Positions 16,449 to 24,881 of a stretch of 33,317 bases of DNA are shown one piece after another. The translations under genes and the position numbers were made by a program. Position 1 is the first letter of the stretch; each line of letters begins with the position of its first letter. This DNA comes from CAZMSD01 sp964568855 (GTDB taxonomy: Bacteria > CAIWAD01): positions 1 through 33,317 of the forward strand of contig CAZMSD010000041.1 of assembly GCA_964568855.1 (NCBI GenBank). Direction: 5' to 3'. A model generated the notes under the pieces. It was not told the origin of the DNA, searched no databases, and saw nothing but the letters and a program-made list of their open reading frames with translations.

Positions 16449-19007
16449 ATGAATACACCACTTCGCGAACCCGCCTCGCTGAACCTGTGGCCCGTCTTCG
16501 CTGTCTCCACGGGACTGCTGTCATTCGAAATCTGCCTGCTCAGGATCCTGCTCTACTCCACCTGGCACCACTTCGCCTTCCTGGTGATCAGCGCGGCCCT
16601 GCTGGGTTTCGGAGTCGGCGGGATCCTGCTCAGCTTCCTGCGCACGCGCCTGTTGAAGGCCGGACCCGCGGTCCTCGGATGGCTGGTGCTGGCGACGGGA
16701 CTGAGCATGCCCGCGGGTCTGCAGCTCGCCAGGGGGCTGCCCCTGGAGGCCCGCTTCCTGCCCGCCCTGCTGGGAGACCAGTTGCTGGCCTGGACGGCGC
16801 ACTGGACACTGCTGGGGCTGCCCTTCCTGCTGGGAGGCGCGGCCGTCGGGCTGGCCCTGATGCGGGCCGGCCGGCGCCTTCCGCGGGTCTACGCCGTCAA
16901 CCTGGCGGGCAGCGCCCTGGGCGCCCTGCTGGCCCTGCCCTTGATGCGAATCCTGCCCCCGGCCTGGCTGGCCGCAGCCTCGGGAGCCCTTTGCCTGGCG
17001 GGGCTGCCGTTCTCCGGCCTGCTCCACCGCCGTGTCTCACAGGCGGACGGCGTGTTACATGGCGCGCGTCCGCGCGTCCGCCAGGGTGGACGATCGACGG
17101 AATCGCGCGGCTTGGACCTGCGCCCCTCTCGCCTGGCTCCCGCCACACTGGCGGCCGCGGCCTGCGTCCTGGGCTGCACCGCCTGGCTGCTGCTCGACCC
17201 GCCCCGCCTGGTAACTGACTCCTACAAGTACCGCGCCCGTGTAGCGCAGCTGGAGGAGCAGGGCCTGGCGACGCCGGCGGCATCCGCGACCGGCCCGCGG
17301 GGCGTGCTGGAGGTCTTCGAGGGCCCGGCCTTCCACGAGCTGGCCTTCCTGGATCCCGGCACCCGCCCGCCCCCGCTGCTGGCCCTGCTGGTGGACGGGC
17401 ACTGGAGCGCCTCGATCATCGACGCGGACGAGCCGGACGAGGCCGTGGCGGCGGACCGCACGCTGATGTCCCTGCCTTACGCCTTCCTGCCCGCCGGATC
17501 CAGGGTTCTGCTGCTGGAAGAATACGGCGGCGGCAACGTCTGGCTGGCCCTGCGACACGGCGCCCGCCTGGTCCAGGTGGTGCAGCCGCTGGAAGACCTG
17601 CCGCGCCTGATGGAGGGACCGCTGCTGGCGCGCGGAGGCACCGTGTTCCAGCGGGCAGGCGTGGTCTCGGCCGTCGAGGATCCGCGGCAGTTCGTGGATC
17701 GCGCGGGCGCGGATTTCGACCTGCTGCAGCTTTCCTCGCTGGAATCCTGGGGCGCCTCCTCGGCCGGCCTGGGCGGAGTCCGCGAGAACCACCTGGTCAC
17801 CGTGGAGGGCCTGGCGGCCTGTCTCGGAAGACTGGCGCCCGAGGGAATCCTCCTCGCCTGCCGCGGTCTGCAGCAGCCGCCGCGGGACATCCTGAAACTG
17901 GCGGCGACGCTCTTCGAGTCCCTGCGCGACCGGGGCGCGACGGAACCCGCACGCCATATCGCCGTGGTGCGGGATTTCCTCGGCGCCTGCCTGATGGTCC
18001 GGAACAGGCCCTGGCGGCCCGACGAGATCGATCAACTGCGGATAACCTGCGGGGAACGCCGGCTGACGCCGGTCTGGTATCCGGGCATCCGGCCGGATGA
18101 GCTGAACCACCCCGACCGCCTGCCGGGCCCGGAGGGATTGGGCGGCGACTGGCTGTATCACGGCCTGGAGCGACTGGGTTCCGCCGAGGCCGGACGCTTC
18201 ATCGACGACTGGCCCTTCGACATCCGGCCGCCCACCGACGACCGGCCTTTCTTCGCCGACTTCGGCCGCCTGTCCTCGCTGGGCGCGCTGCGGCAGAGTT
18301 ATGGGGAGCTGTGGCTGGTCTACGCCGAACCCGCGCTGCTCTTCGTGCTGGCGGCCGCGCTGGTCATCGCCCTGGCGGGGGCCTTGCTCAGCCTGCTGCC
18401 CGCCGTCCTGGCGGGCGGCATGCGGGGCTGTCCGGGCCGCTGGATCACGGCGGCCTGGTTCGCCGCCATCGGGCTGGCCTACCTGATGCTGGAGATCTGC
18501 CTGCTGTCCTACCTCACGCGCCTGGTGGGGGATCCGCTGACTGCCGGGGCCTTGACCATCGGCGGGCTGCTCTGCTTCTCGGGGCTGGGCAGCCTGAGCG
18601 CCGGGCGCCTGCGAGCGGCGGAGTCGCTGCTGCCCGTCCTGCTGGCGGCGCTGGTGCTGCTGGTCCTGATCCTTCCGCCGGTTCTCCAATGGCTGAAGCC
18701 CTGCGCGGCAGAACTCCCGGACTGGGGACGCCGGCTCTGCGCCCTGGGACTGATCGCAGTTCCCGGCTATCTGATGGGTTTTCCGATGCCGCTGGGCCTG
18801 CGGCGACTGAACCGCGGGAGGCCGGCGCTGCTGCCCTGGGCCTGGGGACTCAACGGTTTCGCCTCGGTGCTGGCCCCGCCCCTGGCCACCGCCCTGGGCA
18901 TGAGCACGGGTTACCTCTGGGCCGGGGGAGCGGCGCTGCTGCTCTACCTGCTGGCGGCCGGCGGTTTCCGCCTGCTGCCCGGTTCCAGGGAGAACGACCG
19001 CGCCTGA
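16449..19007 (+). CDS. Polytopic membrane protein with spermidine-synthase-like domain
   Basis: The protein has 852 residues. The N-terminal part (about 10-200) contains about six hydrophobic helices, with the LLGFGVGGILL signature typical of fused membrane/spermidine-synthase proteins. A soluble Rossmann-like part (about 270-600) includes SRVLLLEEYGGGNVWLALRHGA, which aligns with the nucleotide-binding motif of polyamine aminopropyltransferases but with EEYGGG in place of the usual GGGDG. The phrase PTDDRPFFADFGR then leads into a second membrane block (about 625-840) with YLMLEICLLSYLTRLVG and LLCFSGLGSLSAGR. Members of this family are mostly uncharacterised. Aminopropyltransferase activity is doubtful here, and transport or lipid-linked chemistry is equally possible. 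It converges on the minus-strand gene ending at 19029. Confidence 0.72.
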   Translation: MNTPLREPASLNLWPVFAVSTGLLSFEICLLRILLYSTWHHFAFLVISAALLGFGVGGILLSFLRTRLLKAGPAVLGWLVLATGLSMPAGLQLARGLPLEARFLPALLGDQLLAWTAHWTLLGLPFLLGGAAVGLALMRAGRRLPRVYAVNLAGSALGALLALPLMRILPPAWLAAASGALCLAGLPFSGLLHRRVSQADGVLHGARPRVRQGGRSTESRGLDLRPSRLAPATLAAAACVLGCTAWLLLDPPRLVTDSYKYRARVAQLEEQGLATPAASATGPRGVLEVFEGPAFHELAFLDPGTRPPPLLALLVDGHWSASIIDADEPDEAVAADRTLMSLPYAFLPAGSRVLLLEEYGGGNVWLALRHGARLVQVVQPLEDLPRLMEGPLLARGGTVFQRAGVVSAVEDPRQFVDRAGADFDLLQLSSLESWGASSAGLGGVRENHLVTVEGLAACLGRLAPEGILLACRGLQQPPRDILKLAATLFESLRDRGATEPARHIAVVRDFLGACLMVRNRPWRPDEIDQLRITCGERRLTPVWYPGIRPDELNHPDRLPGPEGLGGDWLYHGLERLGSAEAGRFIDDWPFDIRPPTDDRPFFADFGRLSSLGALRQSYGELWLVYAEPALLFVLAAALVIALAGALLSLLPAVLAGGMRGCPGRWITAAWFAAIGLAYLMLEICLLSYLTRLVGDPLTAGALTIGGLLCFSGLGSLSAGRLRAAESLLPVLLAALVLLVLILPPVLQWLKPCAAELPDWGRRLCALGLIAVPGYLMGFPMPLGLRRLNRGRPALLPWAWGLNGFASVLAPPLATALGMSTGYLWAGGAALLLYLLAAGGFRLLPGSRENDRA

Positions 19008-19028
19008 CCCGCGCTTCGGGAGCTCGCA

Positions 19029-20072
19029 TTATCTGAGCAGCAGCATCCGTCCCGAGGCCAGCCGCTGTCCATCACACTCCAGCAGCACCAGGTAGATGCC
19101 GCCGGGAGCCTCCCGGCCGAGTACATCACGCCCGTCCCAGCGCAGTTCCCCGTCCCCTCGCCCGGCGGGAATCGCAAAAGTCCTCACTTCCTCGCCCAGC
19201 AGGTTGAAGACGCGTAACACGGCCCGTGCCGTTAAACCCTGCGGAAGCCGCCAGCGGATCGAGGTCCGGGGATTGAAGGGATTGGGATGATTGGCGAGCA
19301 GCGCCCGTCCTGCCGGTGTCGCGGAAAGACCTTCCTCCACGCCCACGGTACCCTGCACGAAATCGAGCCGGTGAAGCGAGTCGGGTTCTAGATAGAGGGT
19401 CTGGCGGGGCGTCTCCACGCCGCTCTGCGGATCCTCCGCCCAGATCTCGTGCCGCCGGGTCCTGCTTTCGAACGAGTAGTATCCCAGGAAGTCCGTCAGG
19501 ACCATGAATTCGATTCCCCAGCCCGCCGGCTCATAGATCACCTCGTAGCCGGGCGTGGCGAAGCCAAGGTTGTCCGTCACATAACCCTCGACGGCTCCCA
19601 TGGTGCCTGCCTGGTCGTTGAGCTCTCCCGGTGTGGGACTGCCGTCCATGTACCAGTAAGTCGCGTGATCGCTGGCCAGGGACTGGCCGGGCAGCGGCGC
19701 CAGCACGTCGCAGCCCTCGCCGAATGCGCAATCCTCGATCACCAGCGTGTCCTGGGGCGTGAAGTGAAGAAGGCGGATGCCGTCTCCGCTCCAGTCGATG
19801 TCCAGCTCCTCCAGCAGGTCCTGCGGCTGCAGCACGTAGAAGTCCTCTACGATCTCCAGCCCGGGACTGAAGGACGCCGTTCCCGCCTCGCAGCTCAGGC
19901 CGCAATCGTCCAGGTTCTCGAAACCCTGGGTCTCCAGGCCCCACAGGCAGATCTCGATCCAGCCGCCATCTTCTTCGCGGCCGAATTCGGACAGGATCAT
20001 GAAGGGCATGGGGTTCGCCAGCGCCGCTGTCAAGGGCAGCAGAAGCGCCGCAGATAGAATCCTCATCAGCAT
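19029..20072 (-). CDS. Secreted protein with FlgD-like Ig C-terminus (tandem paralogue A)
   Basis: The protein has 347 residues from ATG 20072, with AGGAG 7 nt upstream. A signal peptide (about 1-19) leads to mature ANPMPFMILSEFG. The N-terminal domain (20-155) has the LSEF...WIEICLWGLE pattern of lamin-tail-like beta-sandwiches, with paired cysteines. A short carboxypeptidase-regulatory-like module follows (about 160-240). Then comes PAGRALLANHPNPFNP and a FlgD-like Ig domain ending SGRMLLLR. It is paralogous to the adjacent gene at 20179-21240, with the C-terminal third almost identical even at DNA level. The role is unknown. It is likely exported and retained or sorted through the C-terminal domain. 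Confidence 0.8.
   Translation of the reverse strand: MLMRILSAALLLPLTAALANPMPFMILSEFGREEDGGWIEICLWGLETQGFENLDDCGLSCEAGTASFSPGLEIVEDFYVLQPQDLLEELDIDWSGDGIRLLHFTPQDTLVIEDCAFGEGCDVLAPLPGQSLASDHATYWYMDGSPTPGELNDQAGTMGAVEGYVTDNLGFATPGYEVIYEPAGWGIEFMVLTDFLGYYSFESRTRRHEIWAEDPQSGVETPRQTLYLEPDSLHRLDFVQGTVGVEEGLSATPAGRALLANHPNPFNPRTSIRWRLPQGLTARAVLRVFNLLGEEVRTFAIPAGRGDGELRWDGRDVLGREAPGGIYLVLLECDGQRLASGRMLLLR
19188..19224. repeat. 37-nt direct repeat, copy 1, in paralogue A
   Basis: This stretch is identical to 20338-20374. It encodes the VFNLLGEE part of the FlgD-like domain and includes a GTAACAC heptamer. It is the longest exact match I found between the two tandem genes. Confidence 0.85.
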
Positions 20073-20103
20073 GATCTTGCTCCTGGTTCTCTACTCGCAA
20101 TCG

Positions 20104-20152
20104 CGGCCCGGACCCATCCACGGGAAGCGGTCCGACCGGCGATTCCGGGCCG
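20104..20152. terminator. Inverted repeat between the tandem paralogues
   Basis: CGGCCCGGA (20104-20112) and TCCGGGCCG (20144-20152) form a 9-bp perfect stem enclosing 31 nt that holds a smaller CGGTC-C-GACCG palindrome. It lies between the stop of the upstream paralogue and the ATG of the downstream one, on the minus strand. No T-tract follows, so it could be a processing or attenuation structure as easily as a terminator. Confidence 0.35.
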
Positions 20153-20178
20153 ATAATCTCGTGTCACGCCGGCCACTC

Positions 20179-21240
20179 TCAGCGCAGCAGCAGCATGCGA
20201 TCGACGGCCATGGGCCGGCCTTCGCTTTCCAGCTGCGTCAGGTAGATGCCTCCGGGGACATCCTTGCCCCGCGTATCACGACCGTCCCAGCGCAGTTCCC
20301 CTTCCCGTCGCCCGGCGGGAATCCAGAAAGCCCTCAATTCCTCGCCCAGCAGGTTGAAGACGCGTAACACGGCCGATGCCGTGAAGCCCGGCGGAAGCCG
20401 CCAGCGGATCCTGGTCTCGGGGTTGAAGGGATTGGGGTAGTTGGAAAGCAGTGCCCGGCCCGCGGGCGTCGCGGGAGTTCCACCCTCGACTCCCACGGTT
20501 CCCTGCACGAAGTCCGCCTGGTACGTTGAATCCGGTTCCGTTTGAATCACGACGTGGGCGGTCTCCTCCCCGCCCCAGGGATAACTCGTGGCCCAGATCT
20601 CGTGGACGCGGGAGCAGACCTCCACCGAGTAGCGGCCTTGATCATCCGTTGTGGTATGGAATTCCAGGGTGCCGAGGGGATCGGCGCCGGCCACCCAGTA
20701 ACCCGGCGTGCCGAAGCCCAGGCTGTCCAGGACGAAACCTTCGAGCGTACCGAAGGTGCAGTCCCAGTTTTCTTCGCCCGGGGTGGGGCAGTCGCTCTTG
20801 CACCAGGGGCTGGCAAAGAAATAGGAGAACAGCGATTGCCACGGAAGAGGCGCCTGAACCCAGCAGCCCTCGCCGAACTCGCAGCACTGCAAAGCCAGGG
20901 TATCCTGCCCGGCGAAGCGCAGGAAACAGACCGCATCTCCGCTCCAGTCGATGATGAACTGGCTCTGCAGATCCGATTGATCGACAACCGGATGAATACT
21001 CTCCGGACTGATTCCCGGATTGAAGGCGGCAATGCCCGCCTCGCTGCCCAGGGCGCAGTCGTCCAGACTGGTGATCCCGTTCTCTTCGAGACCCCAGGCG
21101 TGGAGTTCGATCCACCAGCCGGACTCGTCCTCGGCGATTTCCGACAGGATGGTCATGGGGCTGGGATTCGCCCCTGCCGGGAATTGACACAGCAGAATCA
21201 GAAAAAGTAACACGGCGGGAAACACGGAACGGGGGGACAT
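20179..21240 (-). CDS. Secreted protein with FlgD-like Ig C-terminus (tandem paralogue B)
   Basis: The protein has 353 residues from ATG 21240, with GGAGG 6 nt upstream. The signal peptide spans about 1-24 (LLFLILLCQFPAGA) and the mature protein begins NPSPMTILSEIAEDESGWW. Like paralogue A it has a lamin-tail-like domain with WIELHAWGLEENG, a cysteine-rich middle (CCEFGEGCW), a regulatory-like beta module and a FlgD-like Ig tail with NYPNPFNP, WDGRD and the terminus VDRMLLLR. The N-terminal halves are clearly related but diverged, while the tails are near identical. This suggests duplication followed by purifying selection or gene conversion of the tail. The function is unknown; it is presumably exported. 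Confidence 0.8.
   Translation of the reverse strand: MSPRSVFPAVLLFLILLCQFPAGANPSPMTILSEIAEDESGWWIELHAWGLEENGITSLDDCALGSEAGIAAFNPGISPESIHPVVDQSDLQSQFIIDWSGDAVCFLRFAGQDTLALQCCEFGEGCWVQAPLPWQSLFSYFFASPWCKSDCPTPGEENWDCTFGTLEGFVLDSLGFGTPGYWVAGADPLGTLEFHTTTDDQGRYSVEVCSRVHEIWATSYPWGGEETAHVVIQTEPDSTYQADFVQGTVGVEGGTPATPAGRALLSNYPNPFNPETRIRWRLPPGFTASAVLRVFNLLGEELRAFWIPAGRREGELRWDGRDTRGKDVPGGIYLTQLESEGRPMAVDRMLLLR
20338..20374. repeat. 37-nt direct repeat, copy 2, in paralogue B
   Basis: This is the exact counterpart of 19188-19224, in the same reading frame and the same position of the FlgD-like domain. Confidence 0.85.
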
Positions 21241-21367
21241 GACACACCTCCTTGGAGTCCAGGTTGCGTATCACGTGTGGAAGGGAGCGCGGATTACGCT
21301 CCAGCTCTATCGGCAACATAGATTATTCCAGGATAAGACGGTAGGGAAAAGCTCTGCGCCGATATTG

Positions 21368-21396
21368 TTGGCAGCATTCGTAAAACATTGTATATG
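21368..21396 (+). promoter_or_regulatory. Putative sigma-70-like promoter for the LVIVD protein
   Basis: TTGGCA (21368-21373), a 17-bp spacer and TATATG (21391-21396) occur in a locally A+T-rich stretch about 155 bases before ATG 21552. The rest of the 310-base intergenic region (21241-21551) holds no gene. A possible second element, TTCAGTACATT, lies at 21500-21510. Confidence 0.5.
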
Positions 21397-21551
21397 GATA
21401 ATCGGCAATCGCATCTGTACACCGGCTCTTACGCTTTCGCGCGAAGAATCGGAAAGAGCCTCACCTGGCAACCCGATCCCTCTGTCCAATGCCGGGGATT
21501 CAGTACATTGGCTTTGTATTACACCCGTCCGCAATCCGGAGCACCCCCGTA

Positions 21552-23705
21552 ATGTCAAAGCCATACGTCGTCGGAATCGCCATCCTGCTGATGTCCTCTT
21601 TCAACCTCGCGGAAGCCCAGCAGTGCCTGGAATACGAAAACTACCTGCGTATCGTGGGCCAGGCAGCCACGGACGGTCACGCCCGCGGAGTGATCCTGGA
21701 CGAGACCTACGCCTATGTTGCAGACCGGGAATGGGGTCTGCAGGTTTTCGACCTGGAAGAACCCACTCAGCCCGTTCTGCTGGCGAGCGAAGACACGCCC
21801 GGACATGCCTGGGACCTTGTCAAGCAGGACGACCTGCTCTTCCTGGCGGACGGGTCGGCGGGGCTGCACATCTTCGACGTCGGCGATCCATCCCAGCCCG
21901 AGCTCCTGGGTACCTACAACACCTGGGACTGGGCCATGGACGTGGTGGTCGCCGACACGCTGGCCTGGGTGGCCGACTGGGGCACGGGCGTGATGTGCGT
22001 CTCCTTCAGCGACCCGGAGAACCCCTACCTGGTGGGCGGCGTGTCGACTCCCGCGCCGGTGGTGGGCGTGGACATCCGGGAGGACGTGGTCTACCTGGCC
22101 GCGCGCACCGACGGCCTGCTGACCATCGATTACAGCGATCCCCTGGCACCGATCCCCCTGGCCATTCTGGATACGCCGGGCATCGCCCGCAACGTGCTGG
22201 TTCTTGATAACCTGGCCTACGTGGCGGACGGCGAGGAAGGAATCCACGTGGTCGACGTCGTCGATCCGGAAGCGCCCTTCATCGTGGAGAGTTATCCCAC
22301 GCCGGGCTGGGCCTCCCAGATCACGCTGCATGTGGATGAGCTGCTCGTGGCGGACGGGGCGGGCGGAACCCAGGTCTTCCAGTTCGGCTTTCCGCCGGAC
22401 CTGCAGCACGCCGGCAGCATCGTCACCCCGGGCTGGAGCTATGCCGTGGCGACCGACGGAAACCTGGCCTACGTGGCGGACGGCGATTACGGCATCCGGG
22501 TTATCGACGCCTCTCACCCGGCCTCGCCCGAGCCTCTCGCCACGCTGCCTTCGATCGGATCCACTACCGACCTGGACCTGCAGGACGGAACCGCAGGCCT
22601 GAGCATGGGATCCGCCGGTCTCTGGCTGGTGGACGTGAGCAATCCCTCCTCCCCCGAGCTACTTTCCGAACTCGACCTGGAAGGTCGCTCCCTGGGGATC
22701 GCCCTATCCGAGGGCTTCGCCTGCGTGGCCGCCGACTCAGCGGGGCTCCTGCTGGTGGATCTCGAGCTGCCCGGCGAGCCGCAACTGGCAGGCGTGCTCG
22801 AGCTGCCGGGACCGGCCCAGGGCGTGGACGCCGAGGGTCGGCTGGCCTGCGTGGCCGCCGACTCGGCGGGAATTCAGCTCGTGGACTTCGAGGATCCCGC
22901 GGCGCCGGTGCTGCTGGGAACCCTGGACACGCCCGGCGCAGCGCTGGACGTGCTGCTGGACGGTGCCCTGGCTTACGTGGCCGACGGCGGCGCGGGCCTC
23001 ATCATCGCCTACATCGACGAACCGCAGTTTCCCGTCGTCCTGGGCGAGCTGGATCTCCCGGGCGAGGCACAGGCGCTGGCGCTGCGGGGCGATTATCTCT
23101 ACGTGGGCTGCGGCGAGGCCGGCCTGCAGGTCGTGTACGTGCTGGATCCCTCGGACCCGCGGCTGATCAACAACCTGGGCCTGGCGCGGCCGACCAGGGA
23201 CCTGTCGGTTGCGGGCAGTTTCGTCTATGTCGCCGACGACAGCGCGGGGGTCCAGGTCGTGGACATCAGCAGTCCATGGGATCCCCTGCTCCACGGAACG
23301 CTGGACACCGAAGGCGTGTGCAACGGAATCTACGCCGGGGAGGAGAACGTCTTCATCGCCGACGGCGACCAGGGACTGGCGGTGCTGCTGCCGCAGTGCG
23401 AAAGCTCCGTGGCGGTGGATCCCTATCCGCCGGCGCTCCCCGCGAACCTGGAACTCCTGCCCGCGAGGCCCAATCCCTTCAACCCGGCCACTCGGATCAA
23501 CTTCCGGCTGGGGACGTCCACCGGAATTCGGCTCGAGGTCTTCGACCTGCTGGGCCGCCGGGCTATGGTGCTGGCCGAGGGCCTGCACGCGGCGGGCGGC
23601 CATGAAGTCGTCCTGGACGGCGTAGCGCTGGCCAGCGGCGTTTACCTGGTGCAGCTTTCCAGCGGTGGAGAGCGGTCGGTACGGAAAGTGCTGTTGTTGA
23701 AATGA
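21552..23705 (+). CDS. Secreted LVIVD-repeat beta-propeller protein with FlgD-like C-terminus
   Basis: The protein has 717 residues from ATG 21552, chosen because a signal peptide follows directly (SKPYVVGIAILLMSS...AEAQ) while the frame upstream is not secretory. The body (about 35-620) consists of roughly a dozen repeats of about 42 residues with the core pattern YVADGxxGLxVVDVxDPxxP and LLGxLDTPGxA. These are LVIVD repeats, which form beta-propellers. The tail has ARPNPFNPATRINFRL, VFDLLGRRA, ASGVYLVQL and the terminus RKVLLLK. It is probably exported to the surface as a binding or scaffold protein. The A/T use of the leader contrasts with the G+C-rich body. The gene is monocistronic, and a hairpin lies downstream. 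Confidence 0.88.
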   Translation: MSKPYVVGIAILLMSSFNLAEAQQCLEYENYLRIVGQAATDGHARGVILDETYAYVADREWGLQVFDLEEPTQPVLLASEDTPGHAWDLVKQDDLLFLADGSAGLHIFDVGDPSQPELLGTYNTWDWAMDVVVADTLAWVADWGTGVMCVSFSDPENPYLVGGVSTPAPVVGVDIREDVVYLAARTDGLLTIDYSDPLAPIPLAILDTPGIARNVLVLDNLAYVADGEEGIHVVDVVDPEAPFIVESYPTPGWASQITLHVDELLVADGAGGTQVFQFGFPPDLQHAGSIVTPGWSYAVATDGNLAYVADGDYGIRVIDASHPASPEPLATLPSIGSTTDLDLQDGTAGLSMGSAGLWLVDVSNPSSPELLSELDLEGRSLGIALSEGFACVAADSAGLLLVDLELPGEPQLAGVLELPGPAQGVDAEGRLACVAADSAGIQLVDFEDPAAPVLLGTLDTPGAALDVLLDGALAYVADGGAGLIIAYIDEPQFPVVLGELDLPGEAQALALRGDYLYVGCGEAGLQVVYVLDPSDPRLINNLGLARPTRDLSVAGSFVYVADDSAGVQVVDISSPWDPLLHGTLDTEGVCNGIYAGEENVFIADGDQGLAVLLPQCESSVAVDPYPPALPANLELLPARPNPFNPATRINFRLGTSTGIRLEVFDLLGRRAMVLAEGLHAAGGHEVVLDGVALASGVYLVQLSSGGERSVRKVLLLK

Positions 23706-23761
23706 TTTCCGGGCTGCCGCTTTGTGAGGCGGCCTCTTGTCTCACATGAACCTGAACTCGG

Positions 23762-23796
23762 GTCCCCGGTGCGGCTTATTGCGCCTTGTCGGGGAC
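23762..23796. terminator. Possible bidirectional terminator between convergent genes
   Basis: GTCCCCG (23762-23768) pairs with CGGGGAC (23790-23796) around a 21-nt loop. The sequence on the plus-strand side continues TTGCCTTTATC. A smaller GCCGC/GCGGC hairpin precedes it near 23714-23731. The elements lie between the stops at 23705 (+) and 23806 (-). Confidence 0.4.
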
Positions 23797-23805
23797 TTGC
23801 CTTTA

Positions 23806-24579
23806 TCAATCCCAGTACTTCTCGATGATCTCGCAGCGTTGATATTCCTTCCCGTCCGAGAAGAGGTAGGCCGTACCGCCGGAAGTATAGCGGATTTCGA
23901 TGGGCACCACCTCGAAGGGCTCCCAGCCCTCGGCCATGAACAACCGGCCACCTTCGATCTTCCAGCGGCCGCTGCCGCCCGAGCCGCTCTGTCCGGCGAC
24001 GGTGCCGGCCTGCCCAGTGCTGAAGCTCTCGGAAGTGCTGTTCGTCGAGTAGCTGCCGTCGGCGAAGAACTGGTACTTGGTGATGCTGTTGCTCGAGGCG
24101 CTGCCGCCCCCGCTGACGGAGATGGTGCACCAGCGCGCCGATAGCAGCATTTCCCTTAGCCCTTCGCCCTGCCCATCGGATGAGCCTGCGGACGCCGTCG
24201 CCTGCCCGGATATACCCGCCGGCGGTGCGCCCGTCCAATCAGAAGAGGCCTGCGTGTCGCCGCTGCGCCGGAAGACAAGTTCGCGGTCGTCGGCCAGGCT
24301 AAGTCGCAGCCGGTCTCCGTCGACACGGATAGGATAGTCGAAAGGAACGCTGTCCTCCCAAAGTCTTAGTACGCCCGGGGCCAGTGCGTAGTACATGGTC
24401 CTCCCGCCGAAGACGAGCTCTCCCTCGTCCACGAATTCGAGGTCGGCGCTGTTCCCTTCGACGCCCTTCCATTCGCCGCATAGTTCGGCGTACTCCTGGG
24501 CGAGGAGGATTCCCCGTCCGCCGAGTGTGATACAGATAAGAACGACTGCGTTCCGCAGGACGATGCCCGTGTTCGTCAT
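23806..24579 (-). CDS. Small secreted protein with two lipocalin-like/WD-type modules
   Basis: The protein has 257 residues from ATG 24579, with GGGGA 6 nt upstream. A signal peptide spans about 1-27 (VVLICITLGGRGILLAQ). The first module (28-110) has GEWKGVEGNSADLEFVDEGELVF and ends with basic strands, resembling the beta-barrel modules used in small secreted proteins (W-x-G...L-x-F-x-DG). A Ser/Gly-rich linker (110-140) leads to a second module with ARWCTISVSGG, KYQFFADGSYSTNS and GRWKIEGGRLFMAEG, a pattern seen in uncharacterised secreted proteins of myxobacteria and other groups. I do not recognise a function. There is no FlgD-like tail. The gene is divergent from the methyltransferase-family gene at 24882. 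Confidence 0.7.
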   Translation of the reverse strand: MTNTGIVLRNAVVLICITLGGRGILLAQEYAELCGEWKGVEGNSADLEFVDEGELVFGGRTMYYALAPGVLRLWEDSVPFDYPIRVDGDRLRLSLADDRELVFRRSGDTQASSDWTGAPPAGISGQATASAGSSDGQGEGLREMLLSARWCTISVSGGGSASSNSITKYQFFADGSYSTNSTSESFSTGQAGTVAGQSGSGGSGRWKIEGGRLFMAEGWEPFEVVPIEIRYTSGGTAYLFSDGKEYQRCEIIEKYWD

Positions 24580-24610
24580 GAATCTTCCCCTTGCCGTCGT
24601 GTGTCGGCCG

Positions 24611-24805
24611 ATGCTGTTCGCCGGTCACGGGAGAGTACGCATTCCGGGGTGAATGCGCCACCATGAAGAACAGCATTCCTGCAATTCCGCGGCTGCCTTG
24701 CTGACGCCGGCCTTGCAGGCAGGTGACGGAGCGGTACGATCAGCGCGGGGATACCGATACCCTGCGCCACTGTAATACAGCTCGTATCGATCTCTCCGCT
24801 GAGCT
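24611..24805. other. Chain of stem-loops in the divergent intergenic region
   Basis: Five consecutive inverted-repeat elements are seen. ATGCTGTTC (24611-24619) pairs with GAACAGCAT (24668-24676) and encloses a nested GCATTC/GAATGC hairpin (24639-24656). CCTGCAA (24678-24684) pairs with TTGCAGG (24713-24719). GCGCGGGG pairs with ACCCTGCGC, less the loop base (24743-24767). CTGTA-A-TACAG occurs at 24770-24780, and AGCTC/GAGCT at 24779-24805. No open reading frame of interest lies here. It may be a structured RNA, a composite operator, or chance in G+C-rich DNA. Confidence 0.4.
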
Positions 24806-24881
24806 CCGGGGCGTCGCCGGCCAGTGTGAGTTCAGTACATTCTGCCGGACTAGGAATCCGTCGGACTCAGGAGAATCTCTC

